Shown one piece after another: positions 40,959-49,746 of a stretch of DNA of 64,000 nt. The number at the start of each line of letters is the position of its first letter. Within the stretch, counting starts at the first letter, position 1. The stretch is from Roseomonas gilardii subsp. gilardii (GTDB lineage Bacteria; Pseudomonadota; Alphaproteobacteria; Acetobacterales; Acetobacteraceae). The notes beneath the pieces are model-generated. The model ran no database searches. It saw only the letters and a list, made by a program, of their open reading frames with translations, and had not been told where the DNA came from. Both the position numbers and the translations under genes were made by a program. The stretch covers positions 2,690,001 through 2,754,000 of the forward strand of contig NZ_CP095554.1 in assembly GCF_023078375.1 (NCBI RefSeq), read 5' to 3'.

Positions 40959-41978
40959 TTGAGCGTAGCCGTCACGCCGACGCCCGACGACGAGAATCCC
41001 GAGGCTGCGCTCGTGGTTCTGACCGAGCTGGTCCGCGACGACCTGGAGCTGTGCAACCGGCTCATCGTCGAGCACATGGACAGCCCGGTGTCCCTGATCC
41101 CGCAGCTCGCCGCGCATATCGTCGCGGCCGGGGGCAAGCGGCTGCGGCCGCTGCTCACCCTGGCCGCCGCGCGCATGTGCGGCTACCGGGGGGAGCGCCA
41201 TGCCGCCCTGGCCGCCTGTGTGGAGTTCCTGCACACCGCCACGCTGCTGCATGACGACGTGGTGGACGAAAGCTCCCTGCGCCGCGGCCAGGCCAGCGCC
41301 AATGCGCTGTTCGGCAACAAGCCCTCGGTGCTGGTGGGGGATTTCCTCTTCGCCCGCGCCTTCCAGTTGATGGTGCGCGACGGCTCGCTGCGCGTGCTCG
41401 CGATCCTGAGCCAGGCCGCCGCCACGATCGTGGAGGGCGAGGTGCTGCAACTCGTCATCCAGAACGACACTGCCACGACCGAGGAGCAGTACCTCCAGGT
41501 CATCGCCGGCAAGACCGCCGCGCTCTTCGCCGCCGCCACCGAGATCGGCGCCGTGGTGGCCGACCGGCCGGAGGCCGAGGCCCAGGCGCTGCATGCCTAT
41601 GGCCGCGACCTCGGCATGGCCTTCCAGCTCGTGGACGACGCTCTGGACTATTCGGCGCGGCAGGCCGAGCTGGGCAAGACGGTCGGCGACGATTTCCGCG
41701 AGGGCAAGATCACCCTCCCGGTCCTGCTGGCCTTCCAGCGCGGCGACGAGGAAGAGCGCGTCTTCTGGCGCCGGGTGCTGGAGGAGCGGGAGCAGGACGA
41801 GGGCGACCTGGAACATGCCCTGCACCTGATGCGCCGGCACGATACCCTGGGCGCCACCCTGGCACTGGCCGAGACCTATGGCCGCTCGGCGCAACAGGCG
41901 CTGGAACTCTTCCCTCCGGGGCCGGAGCGGCAGGCCCTGTCCGACATCATCCGCTTCTGCATCGCCCGCGCCCGCTGA
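40959..41978 (+). CDS. ispB: Polyprenyl (octa/decaprenyl) diphosphate synthase
   Basis: 339 residues, trans-isoprenyl diphosphate synthase making the ubiquinone side chain. Both Asp-rich motifs: LLHDDVVDE and QLVDDALDY. KRLRPLLTLAAA and KTAALFAAATEIGA are family landmarks. TTG 40959 is used as start (SVAVTPTPDDENPEAAL); a later GTG at about residue 18 is possible. Chain length cannot be read from sequence; decaprenyl is usual in this group. It could also feed the isoprenoid pool shared with hopanoids only indirectly. Confidence 0.9.
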   Translation: MSVAVTPTPDDENPEAALVVLTELVRDDLELCNRLIVEHMDSPVSLIPQLAAHIVAAGGKRLRPLLTLAAARMCGYRGERHAALAACVEFLHTATLLHDDVVDESSLRRGQASANALFGNKPSVLVGDFLFARAFQLMVRDGSLRVLAILSQAAATIVEGEVLQLVIQNDTATTEEQYLQVIAGKTAALFAAATEIGAVVADRPEAEAQALHAYGRDLGMAFQLVDDALDYSARQAELGKTVGDDFREGKITLPVLLAFQRGDEEERVFWRRVLEEREQDEGDLEHALHLMRRHDTLGATLALAETYGRSAQQALELFPPGPERQALSDIIRFCIARAR

Positions 41979-41995
41979 GGCGCGAGGCGATGGGC

Positions 41996-42016
41996 GGGGA
42001 GGGCGGTACCCTCCCC
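41996..42016. terminator. Hairpin between convergent genes
   Basis: ggggaggg and ccctcccc with a five-base loop, a perfect 8-bp GC stem in the 48-base gap between the prenyl synthase and the SDR gene. Confidence 0.5.
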
Positions 42017-42026
42017 ATCCGCCGCG

Positions 42027-42782
42027 TCAGCCGCGCCCGACGAAGGGCATGGCGGTGGCCATGATGGTCATGTTCTGCACATTCGCATCGAGCGGCAGGG
42101 CGGCCATATGGGCGACGGCGCGCCCGACATGCATCACGTCCATCCGCGGCTCCACCATCATCCGCCCATCCGCCTGCGGCACGCCCCGGGTCATGCGCTC
42201 GGTCATCTCGGTCGCGGCATTGCCCACGTCGATCTGGCCACAGGCGATGTTGTGCTTGCGCCCGTCCAGGCTGATCGACTTGGTCAGGCCGCTGACGGCG
42301 TGCTTGGTGGCGGTATAGGGCGCGCTGCCCGGCCGGGGGGCATAGGCGCTGATCGAGCCGTTGTTGATGATGCGGCCGCCCTTCGGGTCCTGCGCCTTCA
42401 TCATCGCATAGGCGGCGCGGGCGCAGAGGAAGGCGCCGTTCAGATTGGCCGCCACCACGCCGAACCAGTCGTCGTCGCTGATTTCGTCGAAATCCACGGC
42501 GGGGCTGCCGCGCCCGGCATTGTTGAACAGCAGGTCCAGCCGTCCCCAGCGCCGCTTCACCGCGTCGAAGAGCGCCGCCACCGAGGCCGGGTCGCTGATG
42601 TCGCCGGGCACCGGCAGGCAGCGGCCGCCATGCTCGCCTGCGCGCGCCACCGTCTCCTCCAGCGCATCGCGCCGCCGCCCGGCCAGGGCCACCGACCAGC
42701 CATCGGCCAGCAGCGCCAGCGTGGCGGCGCGCCCGATTCCCGAGCCGGCGCCCGTCACCACCGCGATCCGTGATTCCGTCAT
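42027..42782 (-). CDS. Short-chain dehydrogenase/reductase
   Basis: 251 residues, classical [20 protein letters not shown], the serine in NNGSISA and the catalytic YTATK are present. Acts on an unknown alcohol/ketone with NAD(P). No operon partner; 88 bases from the transglutaminase gene end. Confidence 0.92.
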   Translation of the reverse strand: MTESRIAVVTGAGSGIGRAATLALLADGWSVALAGRRRDALEETVARAGEHGGRCLPVPGDISDPASVAALFDAVKRRWGRLDLLFNNAGRGSPAVDFDEISDDDWFGVVAANLNGAFLCARAAYAMMKAQDPKGGRIINNGSISAYAPRPGSAPYTATKHAVSGLTKSISLDGRKHNIACGQIDVGNAATEMTERMTRGVPQADGRMMVEPRMDVMHVGRAVAHMAALPLDANVQNMTIMATAMPFVGRG

Positions 42783-42870
42783 GTCATTCCACTCCCTTGG
42801 AGGTCAGGTGCAGCCTGCGTCGCCCGCCATGGGGCGGCAAGACAAGGGCGTGCATGCCTGGGGGAAGGTG

Positions 42871-43738
42871 TCAGCCCTCCTCGACCGGCGCCAGATCCAC
42901 GCCGACCTCCAGCTTGTGCCGCCCGCCGCCCAGGATGATGCCGCGCAGCGGCGAGACATCGCCGAAATCGCGCCCCCAGCCGAGCAGCACATGCTCCTCC
43001 GAGAGCAGGATGTCGTTGGTCGGGTCCAGGTCCAGCCAGCCGAGCTCCGGCCCCAGCCAGGCGCCGACCCAGGCATGCGACATGTCGGCGCCGACCCGCC
43101 GCGGCTGCCCCGGCGGCGGATAGGTGCGGATATAGCCGGAGGTGTAGCGCGCCGGCAGGCCGAGGGCGCGCAGCCCGGCGATCATCACATGGGAGAAGTC
43201 CTGGCAGACGCCCTCGCGGCGGCGCAGCACCTCCTCCACCGGGGTGGCGATGCCGGTGACGCCGGAGCGGAAGCGGAACTCCTTCCTGAAGCGGGAATTC
43301 AGGTCCAGCAGCCCCTCCAGCACCGGCCGCCCGGGGGGAAGGAGGCGGCGGCGAAGTCCCGGGCCGCCTCGCCCACCCGGACCATGGGGCTGGGGAAGGT
43401 GAACTCCGCCGCCTCCGGATCGCGCCGCGCCATGGCCGCCACCTCCTCCCAGGGCAGGGTCGAGCCGGCGGGGGAGGAGGCGGGAAGCGCACATCCACCA
43501 CCGCCTCGGTCACCACCTCGAACCTCTCATGCGGGCTGTCGAGGAAGAGCCAGGTGACGTGGTTGCCGAAATGGTCCCGCCCGGTGGTGATCCGGGCGGC
43601 CTCCGGCGTGCTGGTCAGCTTCGTGCTCAGCACGCGCTGCGCGGGCAGTTCGCGCGGCGTCAGGCAGAGCATGTGCGTCGCCATCTCCACCGGGTGGCCA
43701 TAGGCATAGCTGGTGACGTGCCGGACACGCAGGATCAT
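42871..43738 (-). pseudogene. Transglutaminase-like protein, two -1 frameshifts
   Basis: Bacterial transglutaminase/papain-like fold with the N-terminal domain MILRVRHVTSYAYGHPV. Catalytic Cys-His-Asp in GVCQDFSHVMIAGLRALG, MSHAWVGAW and LDLDPTND. The frame changes twice: at a G5 run, 43470-43474, and at a G6 run, 43333-43338 (C-runs on the coding strand). Adding one C to each joins three frames into one protein of about 289 residues. ATG overlaps the stop of the ATP-grasp/alpha-E gene, the usual partner of this transglutaminase; the set is thought to ligate or crosslink small peptides. Confidence 0.85.
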
Positions 43739-46191
43739 GCCAATCCCCGCCCGATGACCGGGACGAGCGCCCGCGCCTGCGGCAGCAGGGTGAAGTACCG
43801 TCGCGAGATCCCCTCGGCCAGATTGCCCGCGCGCTCCTCCACCCCCCGCAACCGGCCGGGTACGTCGCCCGCCGGGCCCTCGGCGATGGCGAAGGCCTCC
43901 TGCGACAGGGCCTCCGCCTCCCTGGCCAGGCCATCATCCTGGCCGCCCAGGTTCTCCAGCAGCTCGCGGGCCCGGGCGAACTGGAAGCCCAGCCCGCGGG
44001 GATTGCCGGGATCGGCCAGGACCAGCCGCAGCACGGGTTCCGCCTGCGGTGCGGCCAGATAGCGGGTGCGGTAGGTGATCACGGAATCGCACAACTCCAG
44101 GGCGAGGCGCAGCCCGGCCTCCAGCCGCGCCGGCGGCTGGTCGAGCGCCATGGACAGGGCGGAGGCGACGGACTGGGCGCGCTCCACCCGGCGCCCGAGG
44201 TCCAGGAAGGTATGGGCGCCGCCGCGCACCATGTTCTCCGCGGCCACCCCGGCCACCCCGGCGGCGTAGCGCATGGCGGCACGGTGGAGCTGGGACAGGG
44301 ATTGCAGGTCGCGCACCCGGGGCAGCTTGTCCCGCATCTCCCGCAAAGGCTGCAGGAAGGCGTCGTGCATATCGCCGGTCTGCCGGTCGCGCGTGGCCTC
44401 GACCAGCCGGGCGATGCGCCCGAAGGCGCGTGACAGGGCCTCGTCGGGCCGGGCGGCGCGCAGCAGGGCCCGGCGCAGCGGCCCGGCATCCCCGGCGACG
44501 GGGAAGTCCTCCACCTTCACCAGCCCGGCGGGGACCAGGCAGCGGGCCAGGGTGTGCAGCTCCGCCAACTCGTGCGGCAGCAGGGCGTCGCGCTCCAGCC
44601 GCACCAGGGCCGCGCGCGACAGGCGGGCGGCGGTGTCCAGCCGCTCCACGTAGCGGCCCAGCCAGAACAGGTTGTCCCCCGCCCGCGACGGCATGCCGGC
44701 CGCCATCCGGCGCAGCGCCAGTGGCGGCGACTGGAGGGTGGGGGGCAGCCCGGCCTCCGCCTCGTCCTCCAGCACCCAGACATCCTTCGACAGCCCGCCC
44801 TCCGGCACCCGCGTGAAGGCATGGGCGCCGTCCTCGATGACATGGGCGAAGCCGCCAGGCAGCACCCGCCAGCCGGGCGCGCCGCCCATCTCATCGCTGG
44901 CCACAAACATGCGGAGCCGCACCGGAAGAGGCACCTTGGCGCCGGTCCCGTCCTCCCCGGCATCGCTCACCCAGCAAGGCGCCTGCGAGGGCGGGGAGAT
45001 TTCCGTGGCTGCCCAGCTCTCCGGCCGGGCCTCCAGCCGCGCGAGAAGGGCCTCGTTCGAAAGATCGAGATGCAGGGCCGGGACGCGTGGATCGGTGGCG
45101 GAGCGCAGCATCCAGCGTCCCGGCGCGGCGCGAACCTCCTCCAGCGCGGCCGGATCGCCCAGCCAGAGGGTGCGCAGCCCCGGCAGCCGCAGAGCCTCGC
45201 CCAGCAGCGCCTCGCAGAGACACGGCAGGAAGGCAGCCAGGGCGGGGGCTTCCGCCATGTCGGCGCCCGGGTCGTTGATGATCCGCACCGCGCCGTTGCG
45301 GGCGGCATCCATCAGCCCGACCACGCCACCGGCGGCGGGGGCATCGGATTCCAGCGGGTCCAGCAGATGACCCTGCATCCGCCGGAGCAGCGCGCCGATC
45401 GGCTGCAGCCCGCGCAGCGTCTTCAGGTAGAGCCGGCCCCGCCGCACCGTGAGGTCTCCCGGCTCCACCGGGATGCAGTCCAGCGCCTGGGTCAGCACCA
45501 CGTTCTCCGCCCAGTTCGGATCGCCCACGGCGGGGGTGAGCAGGGCCATGGCGTCTTCCTCATGCCCGGGTGGCAGGGCATGGCGGAGCGAGAGCTGCCA
45601 GGCCTCCAGGAAGGGCCGCACCGGTCGCAGCGGTACCCGGCGGAAGAGCTCCGGCATGGTGCGGGCGAGCAGGCGGCGGTTCTCCAGCGCCTGCGCCAGC
45701 CCGGCCATGCGGGCGATGGAATCCCCGGCCACGCGCCACTGCCCGTCCTGCCCCCGTTGCAGGTCCGTCGCCAGCATGCTGAGCATGGGCGGGCGCGGCA
45801 CCGGGCCGGTGGTGCGGCAGGCGCGCAGGAAGCCGGTATTGTTGAAGACCAGCTCGGCCGGCAGCAGCCCCTCGGCCAGCAGCCGCTGGGGGCCGTAGAT
45901 ATCCTCCAGCACCCGCTCCAGCAGCCGGGCCCGTTGCGCCAGCCCCTGCTCCAGACGGGCGAATTCCCCCGCCGGGATGGGCATGGGCAACAGGTCGCAG
46001 CGCCAGGCCGTCACCCGCTCCTCGGAGGGCAGGAGGGAGGCGATCCCGTCCTCCTCCAGGACCCGGTGCAGGCTGAGGGCGCGATCCGACAGGTCGCCGC
46101 CGGACAGGCCCGACAGCGCGCCCAGGATGCCGCGCCAGTGCGGGCGGATCCGGCCCTGGCCATCCACCATCTCGTCGGCGGCGACGCTCAT
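43735..46191 (-). CDS. Circularly permuted ATP-grasp and alpha-E domain fusion
   Basis: 818 residues. Residues about 1-470 are the circularly permuted ATP-grasp domain (DUF404/DUF407): the region YGPQRLLAEGLLPAELV, WRVAGDSIARMAGLAQALENR, and a KTLRGLQPIGALLRRM-type loop. Residues about 500-818 are the alpha-E domain (DUF403), starting SRAGDNLFWLGRYVERLD. In many bacteria these are separate genes; here they are fused. By family, an amide/peptide ligase that works with the transglutaminase downstream. Chemistry unproven. Divergent from the HAD gene with 195 bases between. Confidence 0.9.
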   Translation of the reverse strand: MSVAADEMVDGQGRIRPHWRGILGALSGLSGGDLSDRALSLHRVLEEDGIASLLPSEERVTAWRCDLLPMPIPAGEFARLEQGLAQRARLLERVLEDIYGPQRLLAEGLLPAELVFNNTGFLRACRTTGPVPRPPMLSMLATDLQRGQDGQWRVAGDSIARMAGLAQALENRRLLARTMPELFRRVPLRPVRPFLEAWQLSLRHALPPGHEEDAMALLTPAVGDPNWAENVVLTQALDCIPVEPGDLTVRRGRLYLKTLRGLQPIGALLRRMQGHLLDPLESDAPAAGGVVGLMDAARNGAVRIINDPGADMAEAPALAAFLPCLCEALLGEALRLPGLRTLWLGDPAALEEVRAAPGRWMLRSATDPRVPALHLDLSNEALLARLEARPESWAATEISPPSQAPCWVSDAGEDGTGAKVPLPVRLRMFVASDEMGGAPGWRVLPGGFAHVIEDGAHAFTRVPEGGLSKDVWVLEDEAEAGLPPTLQSPPLALRRMAAGMPSRAGDNLFWLGRYVERLDTAARLSRAALVRLERDALLPHELAELHTLARCLVPAGLVKVEDFPVAGDAGPLRRALLRAARPDEALSRAFGRIARLVEATRDRQTGDMHDAFLQPLREMRDKLPRVRDLQSLSQLHRAAMRYAAGVAGVAAENMVRGGAHTFLDLGRRVERAQSVASALSMALDQPPARLEAGLRLALELCDSVITYRTRYLAAPQAEPVLRLVLADPGNPRGLGFQFARARELLENLGGQDDGLAREAEALSQEAFAIAEGPAGDVPGRLRGVEERAGNLAEGISRRYFTLLPQARALVPVIGRGLA

Positions 46192-46386
46192 CCCGGACAG
46201 GGTCCGGCGGGCATGGGTGTGGTGGGCAGGGCGGCGCTCATCCCGTCATCTAACCGGGCTGGCCCCCGATACGCCAGCCGGTGCCCGGGCCGGGGAGGAC
46301 AGATTCCGGACGTGGTGGCTGACTTCCGGGGTGGAAGCGGGCAGTCTGCCGCCCGATCCATCCCCCCGACCGCGAGGAATCCCGGC

Positions 46387-47019
46387 ATGGCCGCCGAACA
46401 GCGCAGCATCGTCATCTTCGACCTCGGCGGCGTGCTGGTGGACTGGGACCCGCGCCATCTCTACCGTCGGCTCTTTCCCGGGGACGAGGCGGGGATGGAG
46501 CGGTTCCTGGCCGAGGTCTGCACCAACGAATGGAACCTGCAACAGGATGCCGGGCGAAGCTGGGCCGAGGCCACCGCCCTGCTGCGCGCCCAGCATCCGG
46601 GGCAGGAGGCGCTGATCGACGCCTTCCACCACCGCTGGCCGGAGATGATCCGGGGTGCGATCGACGGCACGGTGGCGATCCTGCGCGAACTGCACGAGGC
46701 CAGGGTGCCCCTCTACGCCCTGACCAACTGGTCCGCCGAGACCTATCCGGTGGCGGAGGAACGCTTCGACTTCCTGGGCTGGTTCCGGGGCGTGGTGGTG
46801 TCGGGACAGGAAAAGCTGATCAAGCCCGATCCACGGATCTACCGCCTGCTGCTGGAGCGCTTCGGGGTGGACCCGCGACAGGCTGTCTATATCGACGACA
46901 ATCCCCGAAACGCGCAGGCGGCCAGCGATCTCGGGATGCATGGCATCCATTTCATCTCGCCCGAACATCTGCGGGCGGATCTGGTGGCGCTGGGCCTGCC
47001 GGTGGCGCCGCTCGCCTGA
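46387..47019 (+). CDS. HAD-superfamily hydrolase (haloacid dehalogenase-like)
   Basis: 210 residues. HAD motifs: FDLGGVLVDWD (nucleophile Asp), ALTNWS (motif II), KLIKPDPRIY (motif III Lys) and YIDDNPRNAQAA (motif IV). YihX/epoxide-hydrolase-like subclass, probably a sugar-phosphate phosphatase. The longer upstream reading is not needed; ATG 46387 starts MAAEQRSIVIFDLGG. Confidence 0.92.
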   Translation: MAAEQRSIVIFDLGGVLVDWDPRHLYRRLFPGDEAGMERFLAEVCTNEWNLQQDAGRSWAEATALLRAQHPGQEALIDAFHHRWPEMIRGAIDGTVAILRELHEARVPLYALTNWSAETYPVAEERFDFLGWFRGVVVSGQEKLIKPDPRIYRLLLERFGVDPRQAVYIDDNPRNAQAASDLGMHGIHFISPEHLRADLVALGLPVAPLA

Positions 47020-47024
47020 CACTT

Positions 47025-47041
47025 CCGGGGCGGCGCCCCGG
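47025..47041. terminator. Hairpin between convergent genes
   Basis: ccggggc and gccccgg with a three-base loop in the 36-base gap between the HAD and creatininase genes. No T-run. Confidence 0.45.
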
Positions 47042-47055
47042 TCAGGACACCCTGG

Positions 47056-47868
47056 TCAGGGCGCCTCCGGCATGTCGCGCAGCCAGGCGTCGAGATCCAC
47101 CGCCGCCACCTGCTGCCAGAGTTCCGCCATGCGCCGGGCGGCGAAGTCCAGCAGCGCTTCGCCCATCTCCGCCGTGGCCTTCGCGGCATCGCCCACGGCC
47201 CCGGCCGGGTTCAGGTCCTGCGCCTGCCAGGCCAGGCTGGCGCCCAGGGCGGAGGCGATGGCGGGAGCGCCTTCCTCCAGCCGCTGCTTCGCGCTGGGGA
47301 AATCGGCCATGGCGGCGCGATCCACATCCTGGGGCGAGAGGCGCAGCATCAGGGCCGTCTCGTCCCGCCCGGCATGGATGCCGTAGCGCGCCTCCACCGG
47401 ATCGGCGAGGCCCTCCGGCCGGCCCATCCGGTCCCAGTGGCTGCCGATCGCCAGGATGCGGTTCCCGGCGCGGAGGCGGCGGCAGGCGACCTCCAGCATC
47501 GCGCCGTTGCCGCCATGGGCGTTCATCACCACCAGCCGCCGCACCCCGGCGCGCGCCACGCTGGCGCCGATCCCGGTGACGAGGCGGAGGAAGCCTTCCT
47601 CATCCAGCGTCAGCGTGCCGGGAAAGGCCAGATGCTCCACCGAGAGCCCCACCGCCTGATGGGGCAGCACCAGCAACGGCAGCTCCGGCGGGCAATGGAT
47701 CAGCGCCCGGGCCAGGATGCCGGCATTGATGGTCTGGTCGGTGGAAACGGGCAGATGCGGCCCGTGCTGCTCCGTGGCGGCGATGGGCAGGACCGCCACC
47801 GTGTTCTCCGGCAGGTCCCGGAACTCCGGCCAGCGCAGCTCGGCCCAGAAACGCGTGCGGATCGGCAT
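47056..47868 (-). CDS. Creatininase-family amidohydrolase
   Basis: 270 residues. Metal and active-site motifs of the family: LPIAATEQHGPHLPVSTD, MNAHGGNGAMLEV and HAGRDETALML. Family members cleave cyclic amides (creatinine) or formylated ring-opened intermediates such as in riboflavin synthesis (ArfB/MftE-like). It follows adenine deaminase by 66 bases on the same strand, which hints at a purine- or ring-degradation role. Confidence 0.88.
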   Translation of the reverse strand: MPIRTRFWAELRWPEFRDLPENTVAVLPIAATEQHGPHLPVSTDQTINAGILARALIHCPPELPLLVLPHQAVGLSVEHLAFPGTLTLDEEGFLRLVTGIGASVARAGVRRLVVMNAHGGNGAMLEVACRRLRAGNRILAIGSHWDRMGRPEGLADPVEARYGIHAGRDETALMLRLSPQDVDRAAMADFPSAKQRLEEGAPAIASALGASLAWQAQDLNPAGAVGDAAKATAEMGEALLDFAARRMAELWQQVAAVDLDAWLRDMPEAP

Positions 47869-47934
47869 GGCGGCAGCCTCCTTTTCCCCGGTGATGGCAA
47901 CGCCGGAAACCTGGTTCCGGCGTCGCGTCAGCCT

Positions 47935-49746
47935 TCAGGACGGAACCGGCTCTCCCCCGACCGGCAGGGCCGGGTCGCGTACCTCCCCGGTGCCGCCATC
48001 GGTGATGCCGAGATCGGTCGGATGCGGCCCGGGATTGCAGGCCAGCGAGATGCCGGTCACGCCACGGAAGACCCGGAAGGGCGGCTTCCACGGCATCACC
48101 GCATCCGCCGCCGCGCGCAGGCGGGCGAAGCTGGCGGCGGTCTCCTCCGGCGGCGTCTCGGCCAGCAGCCCGGCGATGGGCAGGGGCATCACCCCCGTCA
48201 CCCGCCCGCCCGCCGCCACGGCCATGCCGCCGCCGCAGGCGATCAGCGCATTGGCGGCGGCCGCCATATCCGCCGGGTCGCGGCCCAGCACCAGCAGGTT
48301 GTGGTTGTCATGGCTGATCGTGGTGGCCACGGCGCCTTCCGGCTCGCCCCAGCCATCGGCGAGGCAGAGCATCGGCGCCGGATCGCGCCGCCCATGCCGG
48401 TGGAGGATGGCGATCAGCGCATGGCCCGGCGGCAGCTCGGCGATGCCATCGCGCACGGTGACCTTGGCCTCGGCCCAGTGGACCACGCGGGCGCCGCCGA
48501 CCACGGGCAGGCGTGCCTTGCCGTTGCCGATGCCCTTCACCCGCAGGCGGAAGGCATCCGGCACCTGGGGCGCCAGCTTCACCGTGTCGCGCGGCGCGCC
48601 GGACAGGTCGCGGGGCAGGGCTTCGAGCATCCGGCCGCCCTGCGCCACGAGGCGCCCGGCGACATAGACCCGCTCCACCACCATGCCGGGCAGGTCGGAG
48701 AGCACGGCGATCTCCGCCCGCCGCCCGGGGGCGATCAGGCCGATATCGTCGCGCTTCAGCCGCAGCGCCGAGTTCAGCGTCGCCATGCGGATCGCCAGCA
48801 CCGGGTTCAGCCCGCGCGCCACCAGCCGCGCCAGCGTGTCGCGCAGCCCTCCCTTGGCCACCAGCTCGTCCGGGAAGATATCGTCCGTGCAGGCCACCAG
48901 ATTGGCCGGGAAAACCGGCAGGGACAGGATCGCCGCCACGGCGCCGGGCAGGACGTTGTCGTGGCTGCCGCGCAGCTCCACCGTCAGCCCTGCCCGCAAC
49001 TTGGCCAGCAGGTCCTCGCCGGAGGTGATCTCGTGGTCCGAGGTCACGCCGGAGGCGGCATAGGCCTGGAGCGCGGCGCCCGTCAGGTCCCGCCCATGGC
49101 CGTTGACATTCTTGCCCGCCGCCATGCCGGCCGCGACGATGCCCTCCATCCGTGCGCTGCCGGAGAGCACGCCGGCCATGTCCATGACCTCGGCCACGCC
49201 CGCGACCTCGGGCCAGGACAGCATCTCCCGCATCTCCTCCGGCCCGATCTCGGCGCCCGCCACCTCCAGCCCGGGGGCGGAAGGGACGCAGGACGGGGCG
49301 GCGACCAGCACGCGCAGCGGCAGGCCGCGCGCCGCCTCCACCGCCCATCGCACGCCCGGAACGCCCAGCACATTGGCCAACTCGTGCGGGTCCCAGACCG
49401 TGGTGGTGACCCCGTGCGGCACGACGGTGCTGGCATAGTCCACGGGGGCCATGAAGGAGGATTCGAAATGCAGGTGGTTGTCCACGAAGCCGGGCGCCAG
49501 GAAGCGTCCCGCCAGGTCGTGAACCTCCGCCGCATCGGCGCGCGTGCCGGGCGGGTGCACGGAGGCGATCAGCCCGCCGACCAGCCCGACATCCGCCGCG
49601 CGCAGCTCGCCGGTCGCGACATCGACCACCGTGCCGCCGGTGAGCAGCAGGTCGAAGGGCGCCTTGCCATCTTCCCCACCCTGGGCCGCCTGAACGGCGC
49701 GGCGGCGGGTCTCCGCGGCGATGGGGGCTTCGGGGGCGAAGTTCAT
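47935..49746 (-). CDS. ade: Adenine deaminase
   Basis: 603 residues, amidohydrolase superfamily. Deaminates adenine to hypoxanthine. PGFVDNHLHFESSFMAP carries the metal-binding HxH, then VVPHGVTTTVWDPHELANVLG, NGHGRDL and GVTSDHEIT; the C-terminal domain has TTISHDNHNLLVLG, specific to this family. ATG 49746 overlaps the stop of the binding-protein gene (ATGA). An extended N terminus of about 25 residues is slightly unusual. Confidence 0.94.
   Translation of the reverse strand: MNFAPEAPIAAETRRRAVQAAQGGEDGKAPFDLLLTGGTVVDVATGELRAADVGLVGGLIASVHPPGTRADAAEVHDLAGRFLAPGFVDNHLHFESSFMAPVDYASTVVPHGVTTTVWDPHELANVLGVPGVRWAVEAARGLPLRVLVAAPSCVPSAPGLEVAGAEIGPEEMREMLSWPEVAGVAEVMDMAGVLSGSARMEGIVAAGMAAGKNVNGHGRDLTGAALQAYAASGVTSDHEITSGEDLLAKLRAGLTVELRGSHDNVLPGAVAAILSLPVFPANLVACTDDIFPDELVAKGGLRDTLARLVARGLNPVLAIRMATLNSALRLKRDDIGLIAPGRRAEIAVLSDLPGMVVERVYVAGRLVAQGGRMLEALPRDLSGAPRDTVKLAPQVPDAFRLRVKGIGNGKARLPVVGGARVVHWAEAKVTVRDGIAELPPGHALIAILHRHGRRDPAPMLCLADGWGEPEGAVATTISHDNHNLLVLGRDPADMAAAANALIACGGGMAVAAGGRVTGVMPLPIAGLLAETPPEETAASFARLRAAADAVMPWKPPFRVFRGVTGISLACNPGPHPTDLGITDGGTGEVRDPALPVGGEPVPS

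Noticed and set aside
44554-47019. A plus-strand ORF of more than 800 residues antisense to the ATP-grasp/alpha-E gene
   Set aside because: The translation is rich in Arg, Gly, Gln, His and Pro with no family features. The minus-strand reading is a clear known protein. It is a typical shadow ORF in GC-rich DNA.
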